DNA from: JANMMJ01 sp964543235
GTDB lineage: Bacteria > Pseudomonadota > Alphaproteobacteria > Rhizobiales > Aestuariivirgaceae
DNA: 6,849 nucleotides
Direction of reading: 5' to 3'
Assembly: GCA_964543235.1 (NCBI GenBank)
Contig: CAZIXE010000112.1
Span: 1 to 6,849 of the forward strand
The translations under genes were made by a program, and so were the position numbers. How positions within the stretch are numbered: position 1 is the first letter of the stretch; each line of letters opens with the position of its first letter. Below, in pieces: positions 1 through 5,978 of the stretch. A model generated the notes under the pieces. The model worked only from the letters and a program-made list of their open reading frames with translations, ran no database searches and was not told the DNA's origin.

Positions 1-11
1 TTAGTCCGCCG

Positions 12-176
12 ATGGAGTACAGTTGGCATCTGTCGTCTTATACAAGTCGCTGGCCTTTTTCTGCGGTTCTCGTCCTCGCATTCTTTACCAATTCGGCACT
101 TACGTCTGGACTGAGTTGGACCGCACATTTAATAATTACTTTGGGTCATTTGGCGATTGCAGACCACTATGCGTAG
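12..176 (+). CDS. Possible hydrophobic small protein or C-terminal tail of a membrane protein
   Basis: Not recognised. The frame is open from the left edge (position 3), with the first ATG at 12 and a TAG at 174-176, so this may be the end of a longer gene entering from the left. From the ATG it gives 54 residues. After about residue 16 it is mostly hydrophobic (motifs such as AVLVLAFF and HLIITLGHLAIA), which would suit one or two membrane segments. Its stop overlaps the ATG at 169 of the winged-helix gene by 8 bp, an arrangement often seen with translational coupling. No ribosome-binding site is seen before the ATG at 12. A competing frame (positions 23-268) runs through the next gene and looks less protein-like. 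Coding status is doubtful; the hydrophobicity and the overlap are the only support. Confidence 0.22.
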   Translation: MEYSWHLSSYTSRWPFSAVLVLAFFTNSALTSGLSWTAHLIITLGHLAIADHYA

Positions 177-408
177 TGAATTCGGAAAGATACTCGCGCT
201 ACTTACTTCTACTCCGAAATCAGCAGCGGAACTGGCGAAGCTGTCAGGACTGGGAGATAAGCAAGTGAGAAACGAGATAGACGCGCTAAGGCGCGAATTT
301 TGCGTGTGGTACTGTGAAAAGGCGCGCGGCTTCTGGATTGATGAGCCCGTGTCCAAACAGCTGCCCGTTGCTCCCATGCACAGTCGGTGGAAGCGCTCGC
401 CATCTTAA
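169..408 (+). CDS. Small winged-helix DNA-binding protein, possibly frameshifted
   Basis: The 79-residue product has the pattern of a winged helix-turn-helix. There is a leading helix (GKILALL, residues 6-12), then the HTH (SAAELAKLSG, about 18-27, and recognition helix KQVRNEIDALRRE, about 31-43), then a short beta wing ending RGFWID (53-58). Such domains in phage and mobile-element proteins bind DNA or act as small regulators; the target here is unknown. I chose the ATG at 169; a TTG at 157 is the alternative and neither has a convincing Shine-Dalgarno. The last 20 residues (from VSKQL) look like random sequence. In the -1 frame, 345-455 encodes a helix-rich stretch (QSVEALAILIATSQF) that would continue naturally after FWIDEP if one C were missing at 346-348. 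The gene may therefore be a frameshifted copy. It lies in the low-GC block, directly upstream of the UDG-like gene and in the same frame. Confidence 0.55.
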   Translation: MRSEFGKILALLTSTPKSAAELAKLSGLGDKQVRNEIDALRREFCVWYCEKARGFWIDEPVSKQLPVAPMHSRWKRSPS

Positions 409-435
409 TTGCAACGTCCCAGTTCATACGAAGCT

Positions 436-1011
436 ATGCTGACGGACAGTTCTGAACTGCATCGATCTCGCCAAGCCGCGATACATAACCGTAGACACTT
501 TCGGTTGCCTGGATATGTGTGTTTATCGGATTTGGGGCTGGACGGTGACTGGGTCAGTCCTTCTCAGATAACGTCGGACTCGATGGTGGGCCCATGCTTA
601 CTTGCATATCACTGGTTAGATGCGGCCACTGCGAGGGAGCATCTTCCCACACTGAAGAGACTCGGGTATTTGCCCTCAATGCCGTTCAACATGGTGCTTG
701 ATATGGCACTTAGCCGAGTCGGGCTTCAAAGGAATGAAATCTATGTAACCCAAGCATTTCATCTTTTGCCGACGAGTCGATCTACTCGAATTCCGCGTCG
801 TGACCTGTATGCCTCGTTTCGTCAGATAGCGTTGCACGAGCTCCTTGACAGACCGGTAATAGCGCTAGGCAACGAAGCTTATCAGGCTTGCGTCAGGCAT
901 GGTATCAACGCTGAGCGGGTAGTTCACCCCAGTGCGCGCACAGGAACGTATGCTGAGAAAGCGAACGAGATAGCGAGGGCGCTGAGGGCTGTTTTGTCCA
1001 AGAGTCGATAG
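436..1011 (+). CDS. Uracil-DNA glycosylase-like superfamily protein, function unknown
   Basis: The 191-residue protein resembles the later part of family 4/5-type uracil-DNA glycosylases. A PFNMVLD segment (about residues 83-89) is followed by GLQRNEIYVTQAF (about 96-108), which matches the family pattern of a helix, then GLxRxxvYvTNa. The segment PVIALGNEAYQAC (about 140-152) matches the strand before the second active-site loop, and HPSA (164-167) is the characteristic second motif. The first catalytic motif of those enzymes (GExPG followed by acidic residues) is not seen; the equivalent strand reads CLLAYHWLD. The protein may thus use altered chemistry or only bind DNA. A TTG at 409, just after the upstream TAA, would add nine residues; I prefer the ATG at 436, though its Shine-Dalgarno is weak. 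GC and codon use differ from the genes to the right, suggesting transfer. That it is a real gene is fairly sure; the fold assignment is inference from motif spacing. Confidence 0.6.
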   Translation: MLTDSSELHRSRQAAIHNRRHFRLPGYVCLSDLGLDGDWVSPSQITSDSMVGPCLLAYHWLDAATAREHLPTLKRLGYLPSMPFNMVLDMALSRVGLQRNEIYVTQAFHLLPTSRSTRIPRRDLYASFRQIALHELLDRPVIALGNEAYQACVRHGINAERVVHPSARTGTYAEKANEIARALRAVLSKSR

Positions 1012-1027
1012 GCTCGGCGCGCCTATC
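1007..1027 (+). terminator. Short hairpin at the end of the UDG-like gene
   Basis: GATAGGC (1007-1013) and GCCTATC (1021-1027) form a perfect 7 bp stem around a 7 nt loop, and the stem includes the TAG stop of the UDG-like gene. The 8 bp palindrome GGCGCGCC sits across loop and arm at 1016-1023. No T-run follows, so intrinsic termination is uncertain. The hairpin lies close to where base composition changes. Confidence 0.3.
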
Positions 1028-1091
1028 CAGAAGTGACTATCTTGAGTTCCAATCCGGTTGAGGCCGAACGCGAAAGACGCCTGTCCGGAAG

Positions 1092-2294
1092 ATGACAGAG
1101 TATCCGGCTTCGGCTATTGAGGCGCCTCCCGTCCTTCCGGTCAATCCCGCCATGCCCTCAGCTGCCACCCACGCGCGCCATGCCGTCGCCCTGATCTTCG
1201 CTCTGCATGGCTTCATCTGGGGCTCATGGGTGCCGCATATTCCGCTGGCCAAGGAGCGGATCGGGGCGGGCGAGGGGGTTTTCGGCCTGGCGCTGCTGGC
1301 CTTTGCGGGCGGCGCGGTGATCGCCATGCCGCTGGCCGGCGGACTCATCAACCGGTTCGGCAGCGCGGCGATGACGACGGTGGCCGGCATCGGCTTCTTC
1401 GCCGCCTTTCTGGGACCGGTGGTGGCGCCCGATCTGGCGAGTTTCATCGCGCTGGGCTTCGTTTATGGCGCGTTCATCGGCAGCATGGACGTGGCGATGA
1501 ATGCCCATGGCCTGCTGGTTGAGAAGACACTCCGCATCCCCACCATGTCGCTCTATCACGGCCTGTTCAGCGTCGGCGGCTTTGCCGGCGCCTTCGCCGG
1601 CGCGGCGGCGCTGCAGGTGATGGGTGAACGCACGCATGTGCTGCTCTGCGCCGGCTTGTGCCTGGCGCTGCATCTCCTCGCCTGCCGGGCGTTGCTGCCC
1701 AGCCGTCTCGATAGGGGGCTTTCGGACACCCATTTCGGCTGGCCGACCCGGGCGACCATCGGCCTCGGGCTCCTGTGCTTCCTGGCACTGATGGCCGAGG
1801 GCTCGATCATCGACTGGACGGCGATCATGCTCACCCAGCGCTTCGCCATCGATGCCGGCACGGCGGCGCTGGGCTACGGGCTGTTCTCGGCCGGCATGGC
1901 GGCCACGCGGCTCCTCGGCGATGGCTGGCGGCAGCGCTTCGGCGCGGTCAGGCTGGTGGCGGTGAGTGCCGCCATTTCGGCCGTGTCGATGGTGGTGGCG
2001 CTGGCCATGCCCAATCCGGCGGCGTCAATCGTCGCGCTCGGCCTCGTCGGCCTCGGGGTCGGCAATCTCGCGCCGGTGCTGTTTGCGGGCGGCGGGCGGC
2101 TCGAGCCCGAAGCGCCGGGGCGCGGCATTGCGGCGGTAACGACGCTCGGTTATGCCGGCTTCCTGGCGGGGCCGCCGCTGATCGGCTTCACGGCAGAAGT
2201 GACCGGTCTCACGCTGGCGCTAGGGCTCACGGCGGTGGCCACGGTGATCATTGCGCTGGCGGCCAGGGCCGTGGCGCCGGCCGATACCTATTAG
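1092..2294 (+). CDS. MFS transporter, YbjJ-like
   Basis: A 400-residue inner-membrane transporter of the major facilitator superfamily, with alternating hydrophobic segments over its whole length, consistent with 12 membrane helices. The loop GGLINRFGS after the second helix is a version of the MFS motif A. MDVAMNAHG (residues 132-140) and the YHGLFSVGG segment (155-163) are typical of the YbjJ-like group, whose substrates are poorly known. Length is normal for the family. The N-terminal 28 or so residues are Ala/Pro-rich and precede the first helix. The start is uncertain: ATG 1092 has a GGAAG directly against it, too close to act as a normal ribosome-binding site, and ATG 1152 has none. It is first in a plus-strand cluster, with its stop 10 bp before the SDR start. 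No clear promoter is visible in 1012-1091. The substrate cannot be inferred; export of a small metabolite or drug is possible. Confidence 0.9.
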   Translation: MTEYPASAIEAPPVLPVNPAMPSAATHARHAVALIFALHGFIWGSWVPHIPLAKERIGAGEGVFGLALLAFAGGAVIAMPLAGGLINRFGSAAMTTVAGIGFFAAFLGPVVAPDLASFIALGFVYGAFIGSMDVAMNAHGLLVEKTLRIPTMSLYHGLFSVGGFAGAFAGAAALQVMGERTHVLLCAGLCLALHLLACRALLPSRLDRGLSDTHFGWPTRATIGLGLLCFLALMAEGSIIDWTAIMLTQRFAIDAGTAALGYGLFSAGMAATRLLGDGWRQRFGAVRLVAVSAAISAVSMVVALAMPNPAASIVALGLVGLGVGNLAPVLFAGGGRLEPEAPGRGIAAVTTLGYAGFLAGPPLIGFTAEVTGLTLALGLTAVATVIIALAARAVAPADTY

Positions 2295-2298
2295 GGAG
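2293..2298 (+). promoter_or_regulatory. Ribosome-binding site of the SDR gene
   Basis: AGGGAG lies 6 nt before the ATG at 2305 and overlaps the stop of the MFS gene (2292-2294). It fixes the SDR start at 2305 rather than at an in-frame codon at 2251 inside the transporter gene. Confidence 0.7.
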
Positions 2299-2304
2299 CA
2301 GGAC

Positions 2305-3078
2305 ATGCGGCACGACAAGCGCATCGCCATCGTCACCGGGGCGGCCCGCGGCATCGGGCTGGCGATCGCCCGGCAACTCAAGGCCGAGGGTGCCAGCGTC
2401 GTCCTTGCCGACATTCTCGACGCGGAAGGCGAAGCGGCGGCAGCGGCGCTCGGTGCAGCCTATGTGCATTGCGATGTGGCCCGGGCAGCGGAGGTTGCGG
2501 CACTCGTGGACGGCGTCGCAGCCCGGCATGGCGCTGTCGACATTCTCGTCAACAATGCCGGCATCGCGCCCGGCGGCGACTTCCTCGAGGTGACGGAGGC
2601 GGAGTTCGACCGGGTGATCGGCATCAATCTCAAGGGCTCCTTCCTGATGCTGCAGGCCTGCGCCCGCCACATGGTGAAGCAGGCCGCGGCGGGTCGGAAG
2701 CCGGGGTCAATCGTCAACATGTCATCGGTCAACGACACGCTGGCGATCCCCTCGATCGTCACCTACTGCATGTCGAAGGGTGGCGTTGCGCAGCTCACGC
2801 GCGCGACGGCGATCGCGCTGGCGCCGCATGGTATCCGGGTCAATGCCATCGGACCCGGCTCGATCAACACCGGCATGCTCACGGCGGTGAATGCCAACCC
2901 CGAGGCGCTGCGCCGTGTCCTGTCGCGCACGCCGCTCGGCCGCGTGGGCGAGCCCGAGGAGGTGGCGGCGATCGCTTCCTTCCTCGCTTCCGACGAGGCG
3001 AGCTACATCACCGGCCAGGTCATCTACTGCGACGGCGGGCGCATGCCCCTCAACTACACGGTAGCGGTGAAAGCGTGA
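2305..3078 (+). CDS. Classical short-chain dehydrogenase/reductase (SDR)
   Basis: A 257-residue cytoplasmic oxidoreductase with all hallmarks of a classical SDR. The cofactor loop TGAARGIG is at residues 11-18 and NNAG at 83-86. The catalytic tetrad is N108, S141, Y154 and K158 (YCMSK), and the C-terminal ITGQVIYCDGG segment is typical. D36 at the end of the second beta strand favours NAD(H) over NADP(H). The family covers FabG-like 3-oxoacyl reductases, sugar dehydrogenases and many alcohol dehydrogenases; nothing here fixes the substrate. The start at 2305 is set by an AGGGAG ribosome-binding site and by the usual short lead before the Rossmann motif. It follows the MFS gene by 10 bp, and its stop overlaps the GTG start of the next gene by 4 bp, so the three genes are probably co-transcribed. 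A link between the transporter and this enzyme in one pathway is a guess from position only. Confidence 0.93.
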   Translation: MRHDKRIAIVTGAARGIGLAIARQLKAEGASVVLADILDAEGEAAAAALGAAYVHCDVARAAEVAALVDGVAARHGAVDILVNNAGIAPGGDFLEVTEAEFDRVIGINLKGSFLMLQACARHMVKQAAAGRKPGSIVNMSSVNDTLAIPSIVTYCMSKGGVAQLTRATAIALAPHGIRVNAIGPGSINTGMLTAVNANPEALRRVLSRTPLGRVGEPEEVAAIASFLASDEASYITGQVIYCDGGRMPLNYTVAVKA

Positions 3079-3512
3079 TCCGCACGGTGCGGCCGGGGGA
3101 CATGGACCGCATCCTCCTGGTGCGGACCTCGGTTATCGAGAACCACATGAGCGCCGAGCGCATGGCAGCGCACGGCATCACGCGCCAGTCGGTGCTCGAG
3201 GAACTGGCGGCGGGCGAACTCGGCGGCTTCGTGGCGGAAGAGGGCGGCGAGGTGGTGGCCTTCGCCATGGCGCGGCGCTCCGACGGGTCGATCTTCGCGC
3301 TGTTCACGCTGCCGGGCCGCGAGGGCCGGGGCTACGGCTCGGCGCTGCTCGATCGATGCCTCGACTGGCTCAGGCAGTGCGGACACCGGGAGGCGTGGCT
3401 GTCGACGGGGCGCGGCACCCGGGCCGAGGCCTTCTACCGCAAACGCGGCTGGCGCGAGGAGGGGCAAAGCGCCGAGTTTCCGGAAGATGCGATCTTCCGG
3501 CTCAGTCTGTAA
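3075..3512 (+). CDS. GNAT family N-acetyltransferase
   Basis: A 145-residue protein of the GNAT fold, which transfers an acetyl group from acetyl-CoA to an amine. The acetyl-CoA pyrophosphate-binding motif appears as GREGRGYGSALL (about residues 81-92), following the beta strand IFALFTLP. The later FYRKRGWRE segment is the usual end-of-domain motif with the conserved Tyr. The early part, with ENHMS at 22-26, resembles the substrate-side helices of small GNATs. The start is GTG 3075, which overlaps the SDR stop as GTGA, with a GGTGAA-like ribosome-binding site just upstream; this makes a normal-length protein. The reading frame continues upstream through the SDR gene but that part is only its shadow. 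A perfect 9 bp hairpin lies in its last codons, ahead of uup. Substrate unknown. Confidence 0.9.
   Translation: MIRTVRPGDMDRILLVRTSVIENHMSAERMAAHGITRQSVLEELAAGELGGFVAEEGGEVVAFAMARRSDGSIFALFTLPGREGRGYGSALLDRCLDWLRQCGHREAWLSTGRGTRAEAFYRKRGWREEGQSAEFPEDAIFRLSL
3480..3500 (+). promoter_or_regulatory. Perfect hairpin in the last codons of the GNAT gene, upstream of uup
   Basis: CCGGAAGAT (3480-3488) pairs perfectly with ATCTTCCGG (3492-3500) around a GCG loop. It lies 9 nt before the GNAT stop codon and 23 nt before the uup ATG at 3524. No T-run follows, so it is not a standard terminator. It could be an mRNA stability or translation-control structure between the two genes, or chance. Confidence 0.3.
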
Positions 3513-3523
3513 TCTGCCCGGCC

Positions 3524-5356
3524 ATGGCCCCGCCGCTTCTGCATCTCCGCGACATTCATCTGACTTTCGGCGGCACGCCGCTGCTCGCCGACGCGGAGTT
3601 GATGCTGTGGGAGGGCGAGCGTATCTGCCTTGTCGGCCGCAACGGCTCCGGGAAATCCACGCTGCTCAGGATTGCGGCCGGGCTTCTCGAGCCTGACAAG
3701 GGCGCGATCTGGCGGCAGCCCGGCACAACAGTGCGCTATCTTCCGCAGGAGCCGGATCTTGCGGGGCACGCCAGCGTGCTATCCTATGTTGAGGCGGGGC
3801 TCGGACCGGCGGATGATCGCCACCGCTGCCGCTATCTCCTCGACGCGCTCGGCCTCAGCGGCGAGGAAGCGCCGGCGCGGCTGTCAGGCGGCGAAACACG
3901 GCGGGCGGCGCTGGCGCGGGTCCTGGCCGCGTCGCCGGATGTCCTGCTGCTCGACGAACCCACCAACCATCTCGACATTGCGGCCATTGAATGGCTCGAG
4001 TCCGAACTCAGGAACTCGCGCGCGGCCATGGTGCTGATCAGCCATGACCGGCGCTTCCTCACGACACTGTCAAGCGCCACCGTGTGGCTCGATCGCGGCA
4101 CGGCGCGGCGGCTGAGTGAAGGATTTGGCGCCTTCGAGGCGTGGCGCGACAAGGTGCTGGAGGAAGAGGCTGCCGAGCAGCACAGGCTTGGCCGCAAAAT
4201 CGCACGGGAGGAGGACTGGCTGCGCTATGGTGTCACCGCGCGGCGCCGGCGCAACGCGCGGCGCCTCGCCGATCTCAAGGCCCTGCGGCGGCAGAAACGG
4301 GAAGCGATCGCGGCCACCGGCAAGGTCACGTTCGAAGTCTCGGAGGGGGAGTCCTCCGGCCGGCTGGTGATCGAGGCGAAGGCAATCGGCAAGCGGTTCG
4401 GCGCACGCAGCGTGGTGGCCGGGCTGTCGCTCATGCTGCTGCGCGGCGACCGCCTGGCCATCATCGGGCCGAATGGTGCCGGCAAGACGACATTGCTCCG
4501 CCTGCTGACCGGTATGCTGGCGCCGGACGAGGGAACGGTGCGGCTGGGCGCCAATCTGCAGATGGTGGTGCTCGACCAGGGACGGGAAGCGCTCGATCCT
4601 GCTGCGACGCTCGCCGAAGCCATCGCGGAAGGCCGCGGTGATGCGGTCATGGTCAATGGCAAGGCGCGGCACGTGGCCGGCTACATGAAAGACTACCTGT
4701 TCGCGCCGGAACAGGCGCGGACGCCGGTCGGCGTGTTGTCGGGCGGCGAGCGGGCGCGGATCATGCTGGCCAGAGCCTTTGCGCGCCCGTCCAATCTCAT
4801 GGTGCTGGACGAGCCCACCAATGATCTCGACCTCGAAACACTGGATCTCCTCGAAGAAAAGATCGACGCCTACCGGGGCACGGTGCTGCTGGTGAGTCAT
4901 GATCGCGATTTCATCGACCGCATCGCCACCTCGTCGCTCCGGCCGGAAGGTGATGGCCACTGGCAAGAATATGCCGGCGGCTATAGTGACATGGAGGCGC
5001 AGCGGCGGCACCAGGCGGTGCCCGGAAAGCCGAGTCCGGTCAGGGTGTTGAAGCCGGAAGCGGAGAAACCGAATCAGGCGCGGCCGGTCAAGCGCAAACT
5101 GTCCTTCAAGGACAAGCATGCGCTGCAACAGCTGCCGGGTGAGATCGCGGCGCTGGAGGCGGAGATCGCTGCTCTCGAGGCGCGGCTCGCGGACCCCGAG
5201 TTCTTCACGCGGGATGCAGCCGCCTTCGAGAAGGCATCGCAGCGGCTCGCCGCAGCGCGTGCGGCTCTTGCCGGGAAGGAAGAGACGTGGCTCAGGCTCG
5301 AGATGCGGCGCGAGGAGTTCGAAGGGGCGGGAAGTGTTTCCGCCGGCAATGGCTAG
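3524..5356 (+). CDS. uup: ABC-F family ATPase Uup
   Basis: A 610-residue soluble tandem ATPase with no membrane domain. Domain 1 has Walker A GRNGSGKST (38-46), signature LSGGE (120-124) and Walker B LLLDEPTNHLD (about 141-151). A basic, helical linker follows (about 200-265, rich in Arg and Glu), the segment that in ABC-F proteins contacts tRNA or ribosome. Domain 2 has Walker A GPNGAGKTT (315-323), signature LSGGE (405-409) and DEPTNDLD (429-436). After a Pro/Lys-rich tether, the C-terminal 70 or so residues (about 532-600) form a coiled coil (AALEAEIAALEARLADPEFF), the mark of the Uup subgroup. In E. coli, Uup acts on ribosomes, and its loss raises precise excision of transposons; its C-terminal domain binds DNA. 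The start at ATG 3524 puts the Walker A at the usual distance; upstream in-frame sequence is GNAT shadow. No clear Shine-Dalgarno is seen, so it may be coupled to the gene before it, 11 bp away. Confidence 0.93.
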   Translation: MAPPLLHLRDIHLTFGGTPLLADAELMLWEGERICLVGRNGSGKSTLLRIAAGLLEPDKGAIWRQPGTTVRYLPQEPDLAGHASVLSYVEAGLGPADDRHRCRYLLDALGLSGEEAPARLSGGETRRAALARVLAASPDVLLLDEPTNHLDIAAIEWLESELRNSRAAMVLISHDRRFLTTLSSATVWLDRGTARRLSEGFGAFEAWRDKVLEEEAAEQHRLGRKIAREEDWLRYGVTARRRRNARRLADLKALRRQKREAIAATGKVTFEVSEGESSGRLVIEAKAIGKRFGARSVVAGLSLMLLRGDRLAIIGPNGAGKTTLLRLLTGMLAPDEGTVRLGANLQMVVLDQGREALDPAATLAEAIAEGRGDAVMVNGKARHVAGYMKDYLFAPEQARTPVGVLSGGERARIMLARAFARPSNLMVLDEPTNDLDLETLDLLEEKIDAYRGTVLLVSHDRDFIDRIATSSLRPEGDGHWQEYAGGYSDMEAQRRHQAVPGKPSPVRVLKPEAEKPNQARPVKRKLSFKDKHALQQLPGEIAALEAEIAALEARLADPEFFTRDAAAFEKASQRLAAARAALAGKEETWLRLEMRREEFEGAGSVSAGNG

Positions 5357-5381
5357 GCGGCCAGTAAGTGTCGGCCGCCTA
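5354..5381. terminator. Bidirectional hairpin holding both convergent stop codons
   Basis: TAGGCGGCC (5354-5362) and GGCCGCCTA (5373-5381) form a perfect 9 bp, GC-rich stem with a 10 nt loop. The outer TAG is the uup stop, and the complement of the last CTA is the TAG stop of the minus-strand SDR. The two genes converge with only 22 bp between them. No strong T-run follows on either strand, so terminator strength is uncertain, but position and symmetry fit a shared bidirectional terminator. Confidence 0.5.
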
Positions 5382-5978
5382 TTCGATAATGATCACCTGG
5401 CCGGTCAAGGCGCCTTCGACGCTCTTGACATAGGCCAGGCCGACGCGGGCCGAGGAGACGGGTTCGTGGCCGGGGAAGAAACCGTCATAGGTCGCGACCG
5501 ACTCTTCAAGGAGGCCGGGGCTCACCACGTTGATGCGAAGCCCACGCGGCATCTCGATCGCCGCCGATTTCGCAAAGGCGCCGAGCGCGCCGTTGGCAGC
5601 GGCGGCACTGGCGCCGCCGCGGATCGGGTCACGGTCGGTGACGCCGCTGGTCAGGGTGAAGGAGCCGCCGTCATTGACCTGTCCGATGCCGAGCAGCACC
5701 AGGTTGATCTGGCCCATCAGCTTGTCGTCGAGGCTCTTGCGGAACTGGGCGGGGGTCATTTCCGCCACCGGGCCGAAATGGCCATGGCCGGTGCAGGCGA
5801 CGACGGCATCGACCTTGCCCAGCTTGTGATACATGGCCCTGACGGAAGCCTCGTCCATCAGATCGACGTGAAGGTCGCCGGAGGTGCGGCCAGCGGTCAC
5901 CAGGTCATGGCGGGGGCGGAGTGCGGCTGTCGCGGCACGGCCCACCGGACCCGAGGCCCCGACCACCAGGATGCGCAT
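5379..5978 (-). CDS. Small atypical short-chain dehydrogenase lacking the Tyr-Lys pair
   Basis: A 199-residue Rossmann-fold protein of the short SDR type. It starts with the dinucleotide loop GASGPVG (7-13), and the AGR after the second strand (29-31, Arg 31) suggests NADP(H). The usual NNAG is replaced by ACTGHGHF (61-68). The strand ending TLTSG (108-112) supplies the usual Ser, but 13 residues later the expected YxxxK is not there: the segment reads GGASAAAANGAL (121-132). The rest (PRGLRINVVSPGLL, then GALTGQVI near the C-terminus) matches SDRs well. I recall a group of short SDR-like proteins with the same GGASAA..NG pattern, so this looks like a family trait, not damage. Activity is therefore doubtful or uses other residues. 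It starts in a one-base overlap with the trcR stop (TGATG), so translation is probably coupled to trcR. Confidence 0.85.
   Translation of the reverse strand: MRILVVGASGPVGRAATAALRPRHDLVTAGRTSGDLHVDLMDEASVRAMYHKLGKVDAVVACTGHGHFGPVAEMTPAQFRKSLDDKLMGQINLVLLGIGQVNDGGSFTLTSGVTDRDPIRGGASAAAANGALGAFAKSAAIEMPRGLRINVVSPGLLEESVATYDGFFPGHEPVSSARVGLAYVKSVEGALTGQVIIIE

Noticed and set aside
128..142. AT-rich patch as a -10 element for the winged-helix gene
   Set aside because: No -35-like hexamer lies at a suitable distance.
23..268. 81-residue plus-strand reading frame from a TTG
   Set aside because: It overlaps the winged-helix gene in another frame, has no clear domain or ribosome-binding site, and its composition looks random.
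1082..1088. TGTCCGG, sharing the core of the right-edge repeats
   Set aside because: Only 7 bases match, without the ATGAT part, which is easily chance in GC-rich DNA.
1775..2593. 272-residue plus-strand frame across the MFS/SDR junction
   Set aside because: It is a shifted-frame shadow of two genes with clear family motifs and is full of Arg/Gly/Ala runs.
3356..3523. N-terminal extension of uup
   Set aside because: This stretch is the GNAT gene read in another frame. From ATG 3524, uup begins with the normal ABC-F N-terminus.
4070..5128. 352-residue reading frame on the minus strand inside uup
   Set aside because: Long antisense frames are expected in GC-rich coding DNA. It lies fully within uup, is rich in Arg/His/Gln/Pro and shows no domain.
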